From Methanomicrobiales archaeon (lineage in GTDB: Archaea > Halobacteriota > Syntropharchaeia > Alkanophagales > Methanospirareceae): a DNA stretch of 12,348 bases. A model generated the notes under the pieces. That model saw only the letters and a program-made list of their open reading frames with translations, searched no databases and had not been told where the DNA came from. The stretch is from NCBI GenBank assembly GCA_003160755.1, contig QEXZ01000036.1, forward strand, positions 1-12,348. Reading direction: 5' to 3'. The translations under genes were made by a program, and so were the position numbers. Within the stretch, counting starts at the first letter, position 1. Every line of letters starts with the position of its first letter. Positions 6,599-12,348 of the stretch are shown here, one piece after another.

Positions 6599-6790
6599 AT
6601 GCAAATGAACCTAGTCGAAGACATATCAAAAAAGTTAGAGGAGTATGTAAGAATACTGAAGTTGGCGAAGCGACCAAAGAGAGAGGAATTTTTTAAAATT
6701 TCTAAAATCGCGGGTGCCGCAATGGCACTGATTGGCATTATTGGATTCTCTATCTATCTTTTGATGTCGGTTTTGCCCAAGGGGATTTGA
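6599..6790 (+). CDS. secE: Preprotein translocase subunit SecE (Sec61 gamma)
   Basis: SecE is the small clamp subunit of the SecYEG protein-conducting channel in the cytoplasmic membrane. The 63-residue product has the usual plan: an amphipathic helix (residues about 5-22, LVEDISKKLEEYVRILKLAK), the family motif RPKREEF (25-31), then one C-terminal membrane helix (about 38-58, AGAAMALIGIIGFSIYLLM). Length matches archaeal SecE, about 60 residues. Two in-frame ATGs (6599 and 6605) are possible starts; neither has a clear ribosome site, so translation may be coupled to ftsZ. nusG follows after 6 bp. Confidence 0.92.
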   Translation: MQMNLVEDISKKLEEYVRILKLAKRPKREEFFKISKIAGAAMALIGIIGFSIYLLMSVLPKGI

Positions 6791-6796
6791 ATAATC

Positions 6797-7261
6797 ATGG
6801 ATAATAGCGTATACGTAGTAAAAACAACGGTTAATCAGGAACGAGCAGTTGCAAATTTAGTTGAGAGCACGATAAAAGAGAAAGAGAAAAATGAGCACGG
6901 AATAAAGGCGATTTTAGTGCCTGAGGAGCTAAGAGGGTATGTGCTGATAGAAGCTTCTTTTTCTGACGCCATAGAGCAACTAATTCAAGATATCCCCCAC
7001 GCACGAGGGTTAATCAAGGGGGAGCTGAGCTTAGAGGAGGTGGAGCATTTCCTCACGCCTAAACCCTCAGTAACAGGAATGGTAGAGGGCAGCATAATAG
7101 AAGTAATATCCGGGGCGTTTAAGGGTGAACATGCGCGGGTGAAAAAAGTTGACGAGGCGCATGAGGAAATCACCATTGAATTGCTTGAGGCTATGGTCCC
7201 GATACCAATTACCATTAGAGGCGACAGCGTAAGAGTACTGAGCAAAGAGGAAAAGAGCTGA
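6797..7261 (+). CDS. spt5: Transcription elongation factor Spt5 (archaeal NusG)
   Basis: Spt5/NusG binds the RNA polymerase clamp and raises processivity; in archaea it pairs with Spt4. The 154-residue protein has an NGN domain (residues 1 to about 85: VYVVKTTVNQERAVANLV, then LRGYVLIEA and ARGLIKGELSLEEVEHFL) and a C-terminal KOW domain (about 95-148: GSIIEVISGAFKGEHARVKKV, then TIELLEAMVPIPITIRGDSVRVL). Length and order are standard. It lies 6 bp after secE and must be co-transcribed with it. In many euryarchaea the ribosomal genes for L11 and L1 follow; here a repeat-filled spacer and a glycosyltransferase follow instead. Confidence 0.94.
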   Translation: MDNSVYVVKTTVNQERAVANLVESTIKEKEKNEHGIKAILVPEELRGYVLIEASFSDAIEQLIQDIPHARGLIKGELSLEEVEHFLTPKPSVTGMVEGSIIEVISGAFKGEHARVKKVDEAHEEITIELLEAMVPIPITIRGDSVRVLSKEEKS

Positions 7262-7397
7262 GACACAGATTAACACTGACAAGATGAAAAGACAAACAAG
7301 AATATAGACACAGATTAACACAGATGAAAAGATCAATGCTACTAAATAAGTCTTCAGGTAAACGAAAGAAAGAAAAAATCCGTGTAAATCAGTGTCT
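7261..7397. repeat. ACACAGATTAACAC intergenic repeat: two direct copies and one inverted copy
   Basis: AGACACAGATTAACAC occurs identically at 7261-7276 and 7306-7321, each followed closely by AGATGAAAAGA. A diverged inverted copy lies at 7377-7397 (minus strand AGACACTGATTTACACGGAT). The outer copies can pair and enclose about 100 nt. The element abuts the nusG stop and fills the 168-bp gap before the glycosyltransferase. Similar CACAGATTAACACAGAT repeats recur in unrelated prokaryotes; origin unknown. Confidence 0.65.
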
Positions 7398-7429
7398 CAA
7401 ATAGAAGGAGGTTATTCTTTATATATACA

Positions 7430-8353
7430 ATGAAAGACGAAGACGTCTGCATCTTGATACCGACATTGAATGAGGAGAAAGCAATCGGTGAAGTCATAAG
7501 TGGTTTTAAAAGCGAAGGGTTTGAAAATATCTTTGTCATTGATGGAAATAGCGAGGATTCAACGAGGGAGATAGCAAAGAAAGAAGGAGCAAGGGTGGAA
7601 GTCCAGCAGGGTAAAGGTAAAGGGTCTGCAGTTAAGCAGGCTTTTGAAGTCATAGAAGACGAAATAATTGTGATGGTTGATGGCGATGGGACTTATTCGC
7701 CTTCAGAGGTAAGGAAATTACTTGACCCGATACGCAACGGCGAAGCGGAGCACGTTATAGGTAACCGATTTGCTTATGGTGGTGCATTTGCAATGCTGCA
7801 TAGATTCGGAAACGGGGTGCTGAACAAGGTCTTTGGCTTTGGCTATGGCGTAAAATTGAATGATATATTATCTGGTTATCGAGCACTTACGCGAGACGGC
7901 GTGAAAAAGATAAATCTCGAGAGGAAGGGGTTTGAGATAGAAGCAGAGATGGCAATCGAGTCGGTAAAGAAGGGCATTCGGATAAAGGAAGTTCCTATAG
8001 AATATAAAAAAAGGGAAGGACAATCAAAACTCAATTTTGTCCGCGATGGCACAAAAATAGTCTATACGCTATACGTGCTTGCGAGGACACATAACCCTGC
8101 CTTCTATTTCGGTGTCATCGGCTCCTTGTTTATCGCTGTTGGTATCCTAACCGGCATTTATATCGTGGTAGAGTGGTTTAAACACATATCTCATAATCTT
8201 CTCACCGTGTTTACAGCTCTGATGGTTATTTCGGGTGTGCAGTTCTTTATATTTGGATTATTCGGCGATTTGCTTGTGACGCTGCAGAAAGAAACGATAG
8301 AAGCGTTAAGAGATAAGGATAATGGTAAGGGCAAGGGAGAGGGAAAGCAGTGA
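7430..8353 (+). CDS. aglJ: AglJ-like membrane-anchored GT2 glycosyltransferase
   Basis: The protein resembles AglJ, which puts the first sugar on the dolichol-phosphate carrier for N-glycosylation of S-layer proteins. A GT-A domain (residues 1 to about 215) has DVCILIPTLNEEKAIG at the start, FVIDGNSEDST (35-45), GKGKGSAVKQAF, the metal/nucleotide motif DGDGTY (84-89), EHVIGNRFA (107-115) and DILSGYRALTR (145-155). Two membrane helices follow (about 224-248 and 257-284), as in AglJ, then a charged Gly/Lys tail. The ATG at 7430 is the only sensible start; AAGGAGG at 7405-7411 is 18 bp away, unusually far, with a TATA-like TTTATATATA in between. The gene overlaps hisI by 4 bp. A polyprenyl-phosphate sugar synthase of the same family is the main alternative; the sugar cannot be predicted. 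Confidence 0.8.
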   Translation: MKDEDVCILIPTLNEEKAIGEVISGFKSEGFENIFVIDGNSEDSTREIAKKEGARVEVQQGKGKGSAVKQAFEVIEDEIIVMVDGDGTYSPSEVRKLLDPIRNGEAEHVIGNRFAYGGAFAMLHRFGNGVLNKVFGFGYGVKLNDILSGYRALTRDGVKKINLERKGFEIEAEMAIESVKKGIRIKEVPIEYKKREGQSKLNFVRDGTKIVYTLYVLARTHNPAFYFGVIGSLFIAVGILTGIYIVVEWFKHISHNLLTVFTALMVISGVQFFIFGLFGDLLVTLQKETIEALRDKDNGKGKGEGKQ

Positions 8354-8718
8354 AGGAGAAAGAAGAAAAGGAATTGAAGTCTGCAATAGCACAGGATTAC
8401 GAAACGGGTGAGGTTCTCATGCTTGCGCACATGGATGAAGAGGCGCTGCGACTTAGCAGAGAGACAGGGAAGGCGCACTACTGGAGCAGGAGCAGGGGGA
8501 AACTGTGGCGTAAAGGGGAGATTTCGGGTAATGAGCAGATAATAAAAGATATTCTGATAGATTGTGATGAAGATGCGGTGCTGTTGAAGGTCAAACAGAT
8601 CGGCGGGGCATGTCATACCGGATACCGGTCGTGCTTTTACCGGAGGCTAAACGGGGAGATAGTAGGGGAGAAGGTGTTTGAGCCCGAGGAGAAATACGGT
8701 AAGGAAAGAGATAAATGA
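8350..8718 (+). CDS. hisI: Phosphoribosyl-AMP cyclohydrolase
   Basis: HisI opens the adenine ring of phosphoribosyl-AMP, the third step of histidine synthesis, in the cytoplasm. The 122-residue protein has all the marks: AIAQDYETGEVLMLAHMDEEAL (13-34), ARxxxLWRKGE-type motif HYWSRSRGKLWRKGEISG (43-60), the Mg-binding DCDEDA (71-76) and the Zn cysteines in GGACHTGYRSCF (C88, C95), with C72. The N-terminus is slightly shorter than usual and the last about 15 residues are a charged tail. It starts with GTG at 8350, overlapping the aglJ stop as GTGA, so translation is coupled. No other his gene is adjacent and no HisE domain is fused, so the pathway is scattered here. Confidence 0.95.
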   Translation: MKEKEEKELKSAIAQDYETGEVLMLAHMDEEALRLSRETGKAHYWSRSRGKLWRKGEISGNEQIIKDILIDCDEDAVLLKVKQIGGACHTGYRSCFYRRLNGEIVGEKVFEPEEKYGKERDK

Positions 8719-8733
8719 GGGTTTTAGAGGGTT

Positions 8734-8851
8734 AGCGGTTTGGCGGTTTAGCGGTTTAGAAGATTGACGGTTTTGATAAGCGAAAGCATAAGGCGGTAAA
8801 AAGGCGTAATTACAATTCTACGCTACCAACATGCTAAACCTCTAAACCGCT
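8734..8851. repeat. GCGGTTTA tandem repeat with distant inverted arm
   Basis: Three 8-bp units (AGCGGTTT, GGCGGTTT, AGCGGTTT) run from 8734 to 8757. The segment AGCGGTTTAGA (8750-8760) is exactly complementary to TCTAAACCGCT (8841-8851), 80 bases downstream, which can form an 11-bp stem. The element fills most of the spacer between hisI and alba. It may be a small repeat family or a 3'-end structure; no coding frame is credible. Confidence 0.6.
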
Positions 8852-8875
8852 ATTTACTGGTTATCGTAGATGCCT

Positions 8876-8911
8876 TTTTATATAGTAATGTACTATGTAC
8901 AAAGTGGTGAT
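8876..8911 (+). promoter_or_regulatory. alba promoter with overlapping palindromes and ribosome site
   Basis: TTTATATA at 8877-8884 is a good TATA box. Just after it lie the overlapping inverted repeats TAGTA-ATG-TACTA (8883-8895) and GTAC-TAT-GTAC (8890-8900), at the expected transcription start, where a repressor could act. GGTGAT at 8906-8911 is the ribosome site, five bases before the GTG start. Confidence 0.5.
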
Positions 8912-8916
8912 GCAAA

Positions 8917-9195
8917 GTGCCAGAAGACAACGTGATATATGTCGGAAACAAACCTGTGATGAGTTATGTCCTGGCGGTAGTGACGCAGTTCAACAACGGC
9001 TTTGACGATGTAGTGATAAAAGCGAGAGGAAGAGCGATCTCAAGGGCTGTAGATACCGCGGAAGTGGTGAAGAATAAGTTTATGCCGAACGTGGAAATAA
9101 AGGACATAAAAATAGGGACAGAAGTGATAGAGTCGGAAGGGGGAGACAAGGCAAACGTTTCCTCGATGGAAATAACAATGAAGACAAAGGCGTGA
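8917..9195 (+). CDS. albA: Chromatin protein Alba (DNA/RNA-binding)
   Basis: Alba dimers coat DNA and RNA and compact archaeal chromatin. The 92-residue product matches the family end to end: NVIYVGNKPVMSYVLAVVTQF, the highly conserved VIKARGRAISRAVDTAEVV (33-51), and NVEIKDIKIGTEV leading to the hairpin GGDKANVSSMEI. In crenarchaeal Sso10b the acetylated residue is K16 of GKKPVM; here that position is Asn11 and only the second lysine (K12) remains, so the same acetylation switch cannot apply. It starts with GTG at 8917, supported by GGTGAT five bases before. It is a single-gene unit with its own promoter and a terminator hairpin at 9221-9240. Confidence 0.95.
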   Translation: MPEDNVIYVGNKPVMSYVLAVVTQFNNGFDDVVIKARGRAISRAVDTAEVVKNKFMPNVEIKDIKIGTEVIESEGGDKANVSSMEITMKTKA

Positions 9196-9220
9196 ATGGA
9201 GAGAAAGTGAAATTACATCA

Positions 9221-9257
9221 AGAAAAACAAGTCTTTTTCTCCTATTTTTATTTTTTT
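9221..9257 (+). terminator. Hairpin plus T-rich terminator after alba
   Basis: AGAAAAA (9221-9227) pairs perfectly with TTTTTCT (9234-9240) across a 6-nt loop and is followed by a T-rich tract to 9257. It lies 26 bp after the alba stop, suiting a strongly expressed gene. Confidence 0.6.
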
Positions 9258-9260
9258 AAA

Positions 9261-9273
9261 TTAATTAATTAAT
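9261..9273 (+). promoter_or_regulatory. Probable pyrB promoter (leaderless)
   Basis: TTAATTAATTAAT is a palindromic TATA-like box centred about 27 bp before the pyrB ATG (9294). No ribosome site lies between, so transcription probably starts at or next to the ATG. A second AT-rich box, TTTATTTATA (9277-9286), is too close to serve. Confidence 0.4.
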
Positions 9274-9293
9274 GATTTATTTATACTGCTATT

Positions 9294-10226
9294 ATGTTCA
9301 CCAAGCGGCATCTTATTTCGACACGTGAGTTCTCAAAGGAAGAGATAGATTACATATTAAGTAGAGCAGAGGAGTTGGAGGTCTATGCCAGTGGGAATAG
9401 GAAAGAAGGAAAGAGTAGAAAAAGCGACTTACTGAAGGGCAAAATACTTGCCAACCTCTTCTACGAACCCAGCACCCGGACACGGTTTTCATTTGAAACC
9501 GCGATGAAGCGGTTGGGTGGTGAGGTAATAAATCTGTCATCAATAGAAGCAAGTTCGGTGGCAAAAGGCGAAAATTTAGCAGATACCATAAGGACGGTAT
9601 CAGGCTATTGTGACGTGATAGCGCTCAGGCATCCGCGGGAAGGGGCATCGCGAATGGCCGCTTCTTTCTCTTCCGTCCCGATAATAAATGCGGGTGACGG
9701 TGCGGGACAGCATCCTACGCAGACATTGCTCGATTTGTACACGATAAAGAGGGAGGGGCTGCTTGACGACCTCCGGATTGCGCTGATAGGCGACTTGAAA
9801 TATGGAAGGACGGTGCATTCTCTGGCTTATGCACTGTCGTTATACCATGCGAAACTATTCTTTGTATCGCCGGAAGCATTAAAGATGCCCGAGGAAATAA
9901 AGTTGGACCTGAAAGAAGCAGGTGCCGAGATTTTCGAATCCACTGATATAAAGGATGCGATAAAGGAAGTGAACGTTTTATACGTAACGAGAATACAGAA
10001 GGAACGGTTTCCAGACCCTGCGGAATATAGCAAAGTTGCCGGGACTTATCGTATAAACACCGACCTTATAAAGGAGAACGAGGATGTGGTAATCATGCAT
10101 CCGCTTCCAAAAGTAGATGAAATAGATGCTGCGGTGGACGGAACGAAAAATGCGAGGTATTTCCTTCAGACTTTCTATGGCGTTCCCGTGAGAATGGCTG
10201 TTCTTTCTATACTGTTAGGAGAATAG
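9294..10226 (+). CDS. pyrB: Aspartate carbamoyltransferase, catalytic subunit
   Basis: PyrB joins carbamoyl phosphate and aspartate in the first committed step of pyrimidine synthesis. The 310-residue protein has the carbamoyl-phosphate motif STRTR (60-64), the neighbouring-subunit lysine in SSVAKGENLADT (K91), RHPREGA (112-118), GDGAGQHPTQTLLD (134-147; H140, Q143) and the aspartate-side motif MHPLPKVDEI (268-277), where Lys replaces the usual Arg. Compared with the family, there is a short insert of Gly/Lys/Arg residues at about 33-43 before LLKGKILANLF. Length is normal. Archaeal pyrB is commonly followed by pyrI (regulatory subunit); here a hairpin-bearing spacer and glyA follow, so pyrI is elsewhere or absent. 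The start has no ribosome site and may be leaderless. Confidence 0.95.
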   Translation: MFTKRHLISTREFSKEEIDYILSRAEELEVYASGNRKEGKSRKSDLLKGKILANLFYEPSTRTRFSFETAMKRLGGEVINLSSIEASSVAKGENLADTIRTVSGYCDVIALRHPREGASRMAASFSSVPIINAGDGAGQHPTQTLLDLYTIKREGLLDDLRIALIGDLKYGRTVHSLAYALSLYHAKLFFVSPEALKMPEEIKLDLKEAGAEIFESTDIKDAIKEVNVLYVTRIQKERFPDPAEYSKVAGTYRINTDLIKENEDVVIMHPLPKVDEIDAAVDGTKNARYFLQTFYGVPVRMAVLSILLGE

Positions 10227-10282
10227 GATTTCGCGCTTATAAGTCATTCCGAAAAGTATTTTAAAACCACAAGATTACACAT

Positions 10283-10324
10283 CGTGGGCTCTGCCCACGC
10301 TCCCCGAAAACCCTGCAAGGGTTT
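10283..10324. repeat. Double-hairpin intergenic element
   Basis: Two perfect 7-bp hairpins with 3-nt loops stand 8 bp apart: CGTGGGC-TCT-GCCCACG (10283-10299) and AAACCCT-GCA-AGGGTTT (10308-10324). They lie 56 bp after the pyrB stop. The pattern resembles REP-like elements of archaeal and bacterial intergenic DNA, and could also end or protect the pyrB transcript. Confidence 0.65.
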
Positions 10325-10383
10325 ATTCCACGAGATTATTTATTAATTTAAAACTTTTTTTTTGTTTTTTCTTTTAGCACAGG

Positions 10384-10421
10384 TTTTCTTTTTTTAAAAA
10401 AGAAAAAGTGTTTTTTATAAT
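10384..10421. promoter_or_regulatory. A/T inverted repeat and TATA region before glyA
   Basis: An inverted repeat with 11-bp arms (10384-10394 and 10396-10406) around one T is made almost only of T and A runs, with one C and one G. Poly-T on either strand suggests a bidirectional stop or bent DNA. TTTTTTATAATAT (10411-10423) just downstream may be the glyA TATA box, though it lies only 10-22 bp before the start. Confidence 0.4.
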
Positions 10422-10432
10422 ATCACGGAGAT

Positions 10433-11704
10433 ATGGTAAATATGCAAGAGGGGATAGAAACTGTTATAGATGCGGTGAGGAAGCATCACGAACTGTATAA
10501 AAATGCATTACCGCTTATAGCGAGCGAGAACATCACAAGTCCTACGGTAAGGGTGCTCTTGGCTTCGGACTTTTCACACCGATATGCCGAAGGGGACGTT
10601 GGAAATCGGTTTTACCAGGGTTGTAAATACATAGATACGGTAGAGGCACTCGCAATACGGTATGCGGAGGAGCTGTTCGAAGCGGAGCATGTGAATGTAA
10701 AGCCGATTTCAGGTGTAAATGCGAATATAGCTGCTCTTTTTGCGCTTACGTCGCCGGGAGATAAAATAGCTGCACTGTCGGTGCCTGATGGGGGGCATAT
10801 AAGCCATTCGCGTTATTCAGTACCTGCAATACGGAATTTAAAGCTGGACGAGCTTCCATTTGACCAAAACGAGATGAACATAGATACCGATAAGATGGTG
10901 AAGGGGATAAAAGAAAAGAAGCCAAAGCTAATATTGCTTGGTGGCAGTCTATTTCTTTTTCCTCATCCGGTTCGGGAGGCGCGGGAGGCCGCGGATGAAG
11001 TGGATGCAAGGATAGTGTACGACGCCTCCCACGTATTGGGACTCATTGCAGGTAAGAAATTTCAAGACCCGCTAAGAGAGGGAGCCGACGTTGTCACGAG
11101 CAGCACGCATAAAACATTTCCGGGTCCTCAAGGCGCGATAATACTGTGTAAAGAGACGTTGAAAGACGAAATAGACAAAGCCGTGTTCCCGGGGACAGTG
11201 AGCAACCATCATTTGCATCACGTTGCTGGTCTGGCAGTCACATTAGCGGAGATGAAGCATTTTAGCGCGGTGTATGCATCGCAGATACTATCAAATGCAA
11301 AGGCATTAGCGCAGGGTTTATATGATGAAGGATTCAACGTTTTATGCGAGCATAAAGGTTTCACCGAGTCACATCAAATTGCAGTTGACGTCCGTGGTGG
11401 CTATGGAGGCGGGGATGCGGTTGCAAAGAAATTGGAAAAGGCAAATATAATAACAAATAAGAACATGCTGCCGTTCGATAAAACGCCTGAAGAGCCATCG
11501 GGAATCCGATTGGGTGTGCAAGAGCTCACACGGCTAGGGATGAAGGAGTCGGAGATGAGAGAAACAGCATCTTTTATAAGACGAGTGGTGATAGAGGAAG
11601 AAGACGAAACGAAGATAAAAGAAGAGATAATGGAGTTAAGAAAAGATTTTCAGCGTGTGCAGTATTGTTTTGATGGTAAAAAAATAGAAAGTATTTATTT
11701 ATAA
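10433..11704 (+). CDS. glyA: Serine hydroxymethyltransferase
   Basis: This PLP enzyme interconverts serine and glycine, passing a one-carbon unit to a pterin; in methanogen relatives that is tetrahydromethanopterin (family knowledge). The 423-residue protein shows PLIASENITSP (27-37), HRYAEGDVGNRFYQGCKYID (49-68), the PLP-contacting YDASHVLGLIAG (196-207; D197, H200), the lysine motif VTSSTHKTFPGPQG (221-234; Schiff-base K227) and FDKTPEEPSGIRLGVQELTRLG near the C-terminus. Length is normal. GGAG at 10427-10430 is only two bases before the first ATG (10433) and eleven before the second (10442, residue 4), so the true start is uncertain by three residues. A coiled-coil gene follows after 28 bp, probably in the same transcript. 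Confidence 0.95.
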   Translation: MVNMQEGIETVIDAVRKHHELYKNALPLIASENITSPTVRVLLASDFSHRYAEGDVGNRFYQGCKYIDTVEALAIRYAEELFEAEHVNVKPISGVNANIAALFALTSPGDKIAALSVPDGGHISHSRYSVPAIRNLKLDELPFDQNEMNIDTDKMVKGIKEKKPKLILLGGSLFLFPHPVREAREAADEVDARIVYDASHVLGLIAGKKFQDPLREGADVVTSSTHKTFPGPQGAIILCKETLKDEIDKAVFPGTVSNHHLHHVAGLAVTLAEMKHFSAVYASQILSNAKALAQGLYDEGFNVLCEHKGFTESHQIAVDVRGGYGGGDAVAKKLEKANIITNKNMLPFDKTPEEPSGIRLGVQELTRLGMKESEMRETASFIRRVVIEEEDETKIKEEIMELRKDFQRVQYCFDGKKIESIYL

Positions 11705-11732
11705 AGAATATGAATAAGGGATATAAACAGGA

Positions 11733-12348
11733 ATGCTTGAGGAATTAGTTGAACGGAGATCGGAAGTAATAAAGAGAGCAGAGGAATATAAGAGGAGAAG
11801 GACCGAGTTAAATATCGAAGCGAACAAATGGTCGGGGTTAAGGGACGAGTTGAATGGACGAATAAAAGAGGCAGTAGAGCGTGCGAAGAGTTTTAAAAAG
11901 CAAAGAGAAGAATATGAGAAGCTGATAGAGGAGAATAAGGCAAAACGAGGCGAATTGAACAGAAAAACATCTACGTGTTATTCGAAGGTCGAGAAGTTTC
12001 GGAAGAAGAATGACTTGAAGAGCATACAGGTTTTTGAAAATCTCAGGGGAAGGATAGACGAGTTAGAGCTGAAACAGCAGGTGGAAGTGCTCAGCAAGGA
12101 CAAAGAGCGGAAATTAGTGGCGAGGATAACAGAGTTGAGGAAGGAATTCGAGAAAATGGAAAAGGAATTGGAGAAGGACAAAAAGTCGAAGGAATTGCTG
12201 CGAAAGGCGCAGAAATACCGTAAAGAGGCGGATAAATACCATGAAGATGCGATAAAATACGTGAAACTTTCTCACGAATGCCATGATAAGATGGTTGATG
12301 GATTTAAAGAAGCAGATAGGGTAAGGGAGAAGGCGGATGAGGCGCACA
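11733..12348 (+). CDS. COG1340-like archaeal coiled-coil protein (partial, C-terminus outside window)
   Basis: An ATG at 11733 opens a frame of 205 codons that runs to the window edge without a stop. The product is almost wholly Glu/Lys/Arg-rich coiled coil: MLEELVERRSEVIKRAEEYK, then EEYEKLIEENKAKRGELN. A break at about 105-122 (FENLRGRIDELELKQQVEVL) is followed by KERKLVARITELRKEFEKMEKELEKD. This alternation, with the ELxxKQQ..VL hinge, matches my memory of COG1340, uncharacterised archaeal coiled-coil proteins of about 280-300 residues, so roughly two thirds is present. There is no signal peptide or membrane helix. It sits 28 bp after glyA with only a weak ribosome site (AAGGGA near 11716). 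Its function is unknown; an SMC- or Rad50-like scaffold is unlikely because no ATPase part is seen. Confidence 0.75.
   Translation, partial: MLEELVERRSEVIKRAEEYKRRRTELNIEANKWSGLRDELNGRIKEAVERAKSFKKQREEYEKLIEENKAKRGELNRKTSTCYSKVEKFRKKNDLKSIQVFENLRGRIDELELKQQVEVLSKDKERKLVARITELRKEFEKMEKELEKDKKSKELLRKAQKYRKEADKYHEDAIKYVKLSHECHDKMVDGFKEADRVREKADEAH

Noticed and set aside
6169..6738. Long minus-strand frame opposite the end of ftsZ and secE
   Set aside because: It covers two confirmed genes on the other strand and its translation shows no domain-like pattern.
7261..7397. A small CRISPR array
   Set aside because: There are only two direct copies with 29 bp between them, plus a diverged inverted copy, and similar sequence continues between copies; this is not the repeat-spacer pattern.
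7418..7427. TTTATATATA as the aglJ TATA box
   Set aside because: It ends three bases before the ATG, too close for an archaeal promoter of this start; it may only reflect AT-rich DNA.
10227..10432. A glycine or pterin riboswitch before glyA
   Set aside because: The spacer is short hairpins and A/T runs; no conserved riboswitch core is recognisable.

Overview
The window reads as a piece of a euryarchaeal chromosome of moderate GC, most likely from the methanogen/ANME side of the group (Halobacteriota). The evidence is the set of archaeal-type genes: sliding clamp PCNA, FtsZ, SecE, Spt5/NusG, the chromatin protein Alba, an AglJ-like S-layer glycosyltransferase, an archaeal isopropylmalate/citramalate synthase and a COG1340 coiled-coil protein. 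TATA-like boxes and GGTGA/GGAGG ribosome sites fit as well. A lineage such as Methanophagales or Syntrophoarchaeia is an inference; no methanogenesis gene is present to confirm it.

Layout. At 1-304 (minus) is the start of a small helical, antitoxin-like protein that runs off the window. At 421-1293 (minus) is a solitary Cas4-family nuclease with an altered active site, divergent from PCNA (1369-2169, plus). PCNA converges on a LeuA/CimA-type synthase (2253-3758, minus). From 3813 to about 5025 (minus) lies a decayed cassette: a DUF3344-like exported protein broken by a frameshift and lacking a proper start, overlapping an ABC-transporter ATPase cut off after its Walker A region. A tRNA-Leu(GAG) follows at 5280-5362. 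The conserved ftsZ-secE-nusG block occupies 5496-7261, then an overlapping aglJ-hisI pair (7430-8718), alba (8917-9195), pyrB (9294-10226), and glyA followed 28 bp later by a coiled-coil gene that leaves the window (10433-12348).

Most genes are core: replication (PCNA, perhaps with the Cas4-like nuclease), cell division, protein export, transcription elongation, chromatin, pyrimidine, histidine, branched-chain amino acid and one-carbon metabolism, and surface glycosylation. The intergenic spacers are the accessory part. Four different short repeat or hairpin elements sit in them: a CCGCGGAG-type repeat at 349-389 and 2200-2240, an ACACAGATTAACAC repeat at 7261-7397, a GCGGTTTA repeat at 8734-8851, and a double hairpin at 10283-10324. 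No stretch without a gene exceeds 300 bp; the longest, 4993-5279, holds a promoter, a small palindrome and the tRNA promoter.

I see no CRISPR array, insertion sequence or clear new defence system. The best leads are the variant Cas4-like protein beside PCNA, the recombined ABC/exported-protein cassette, and the repeat families.
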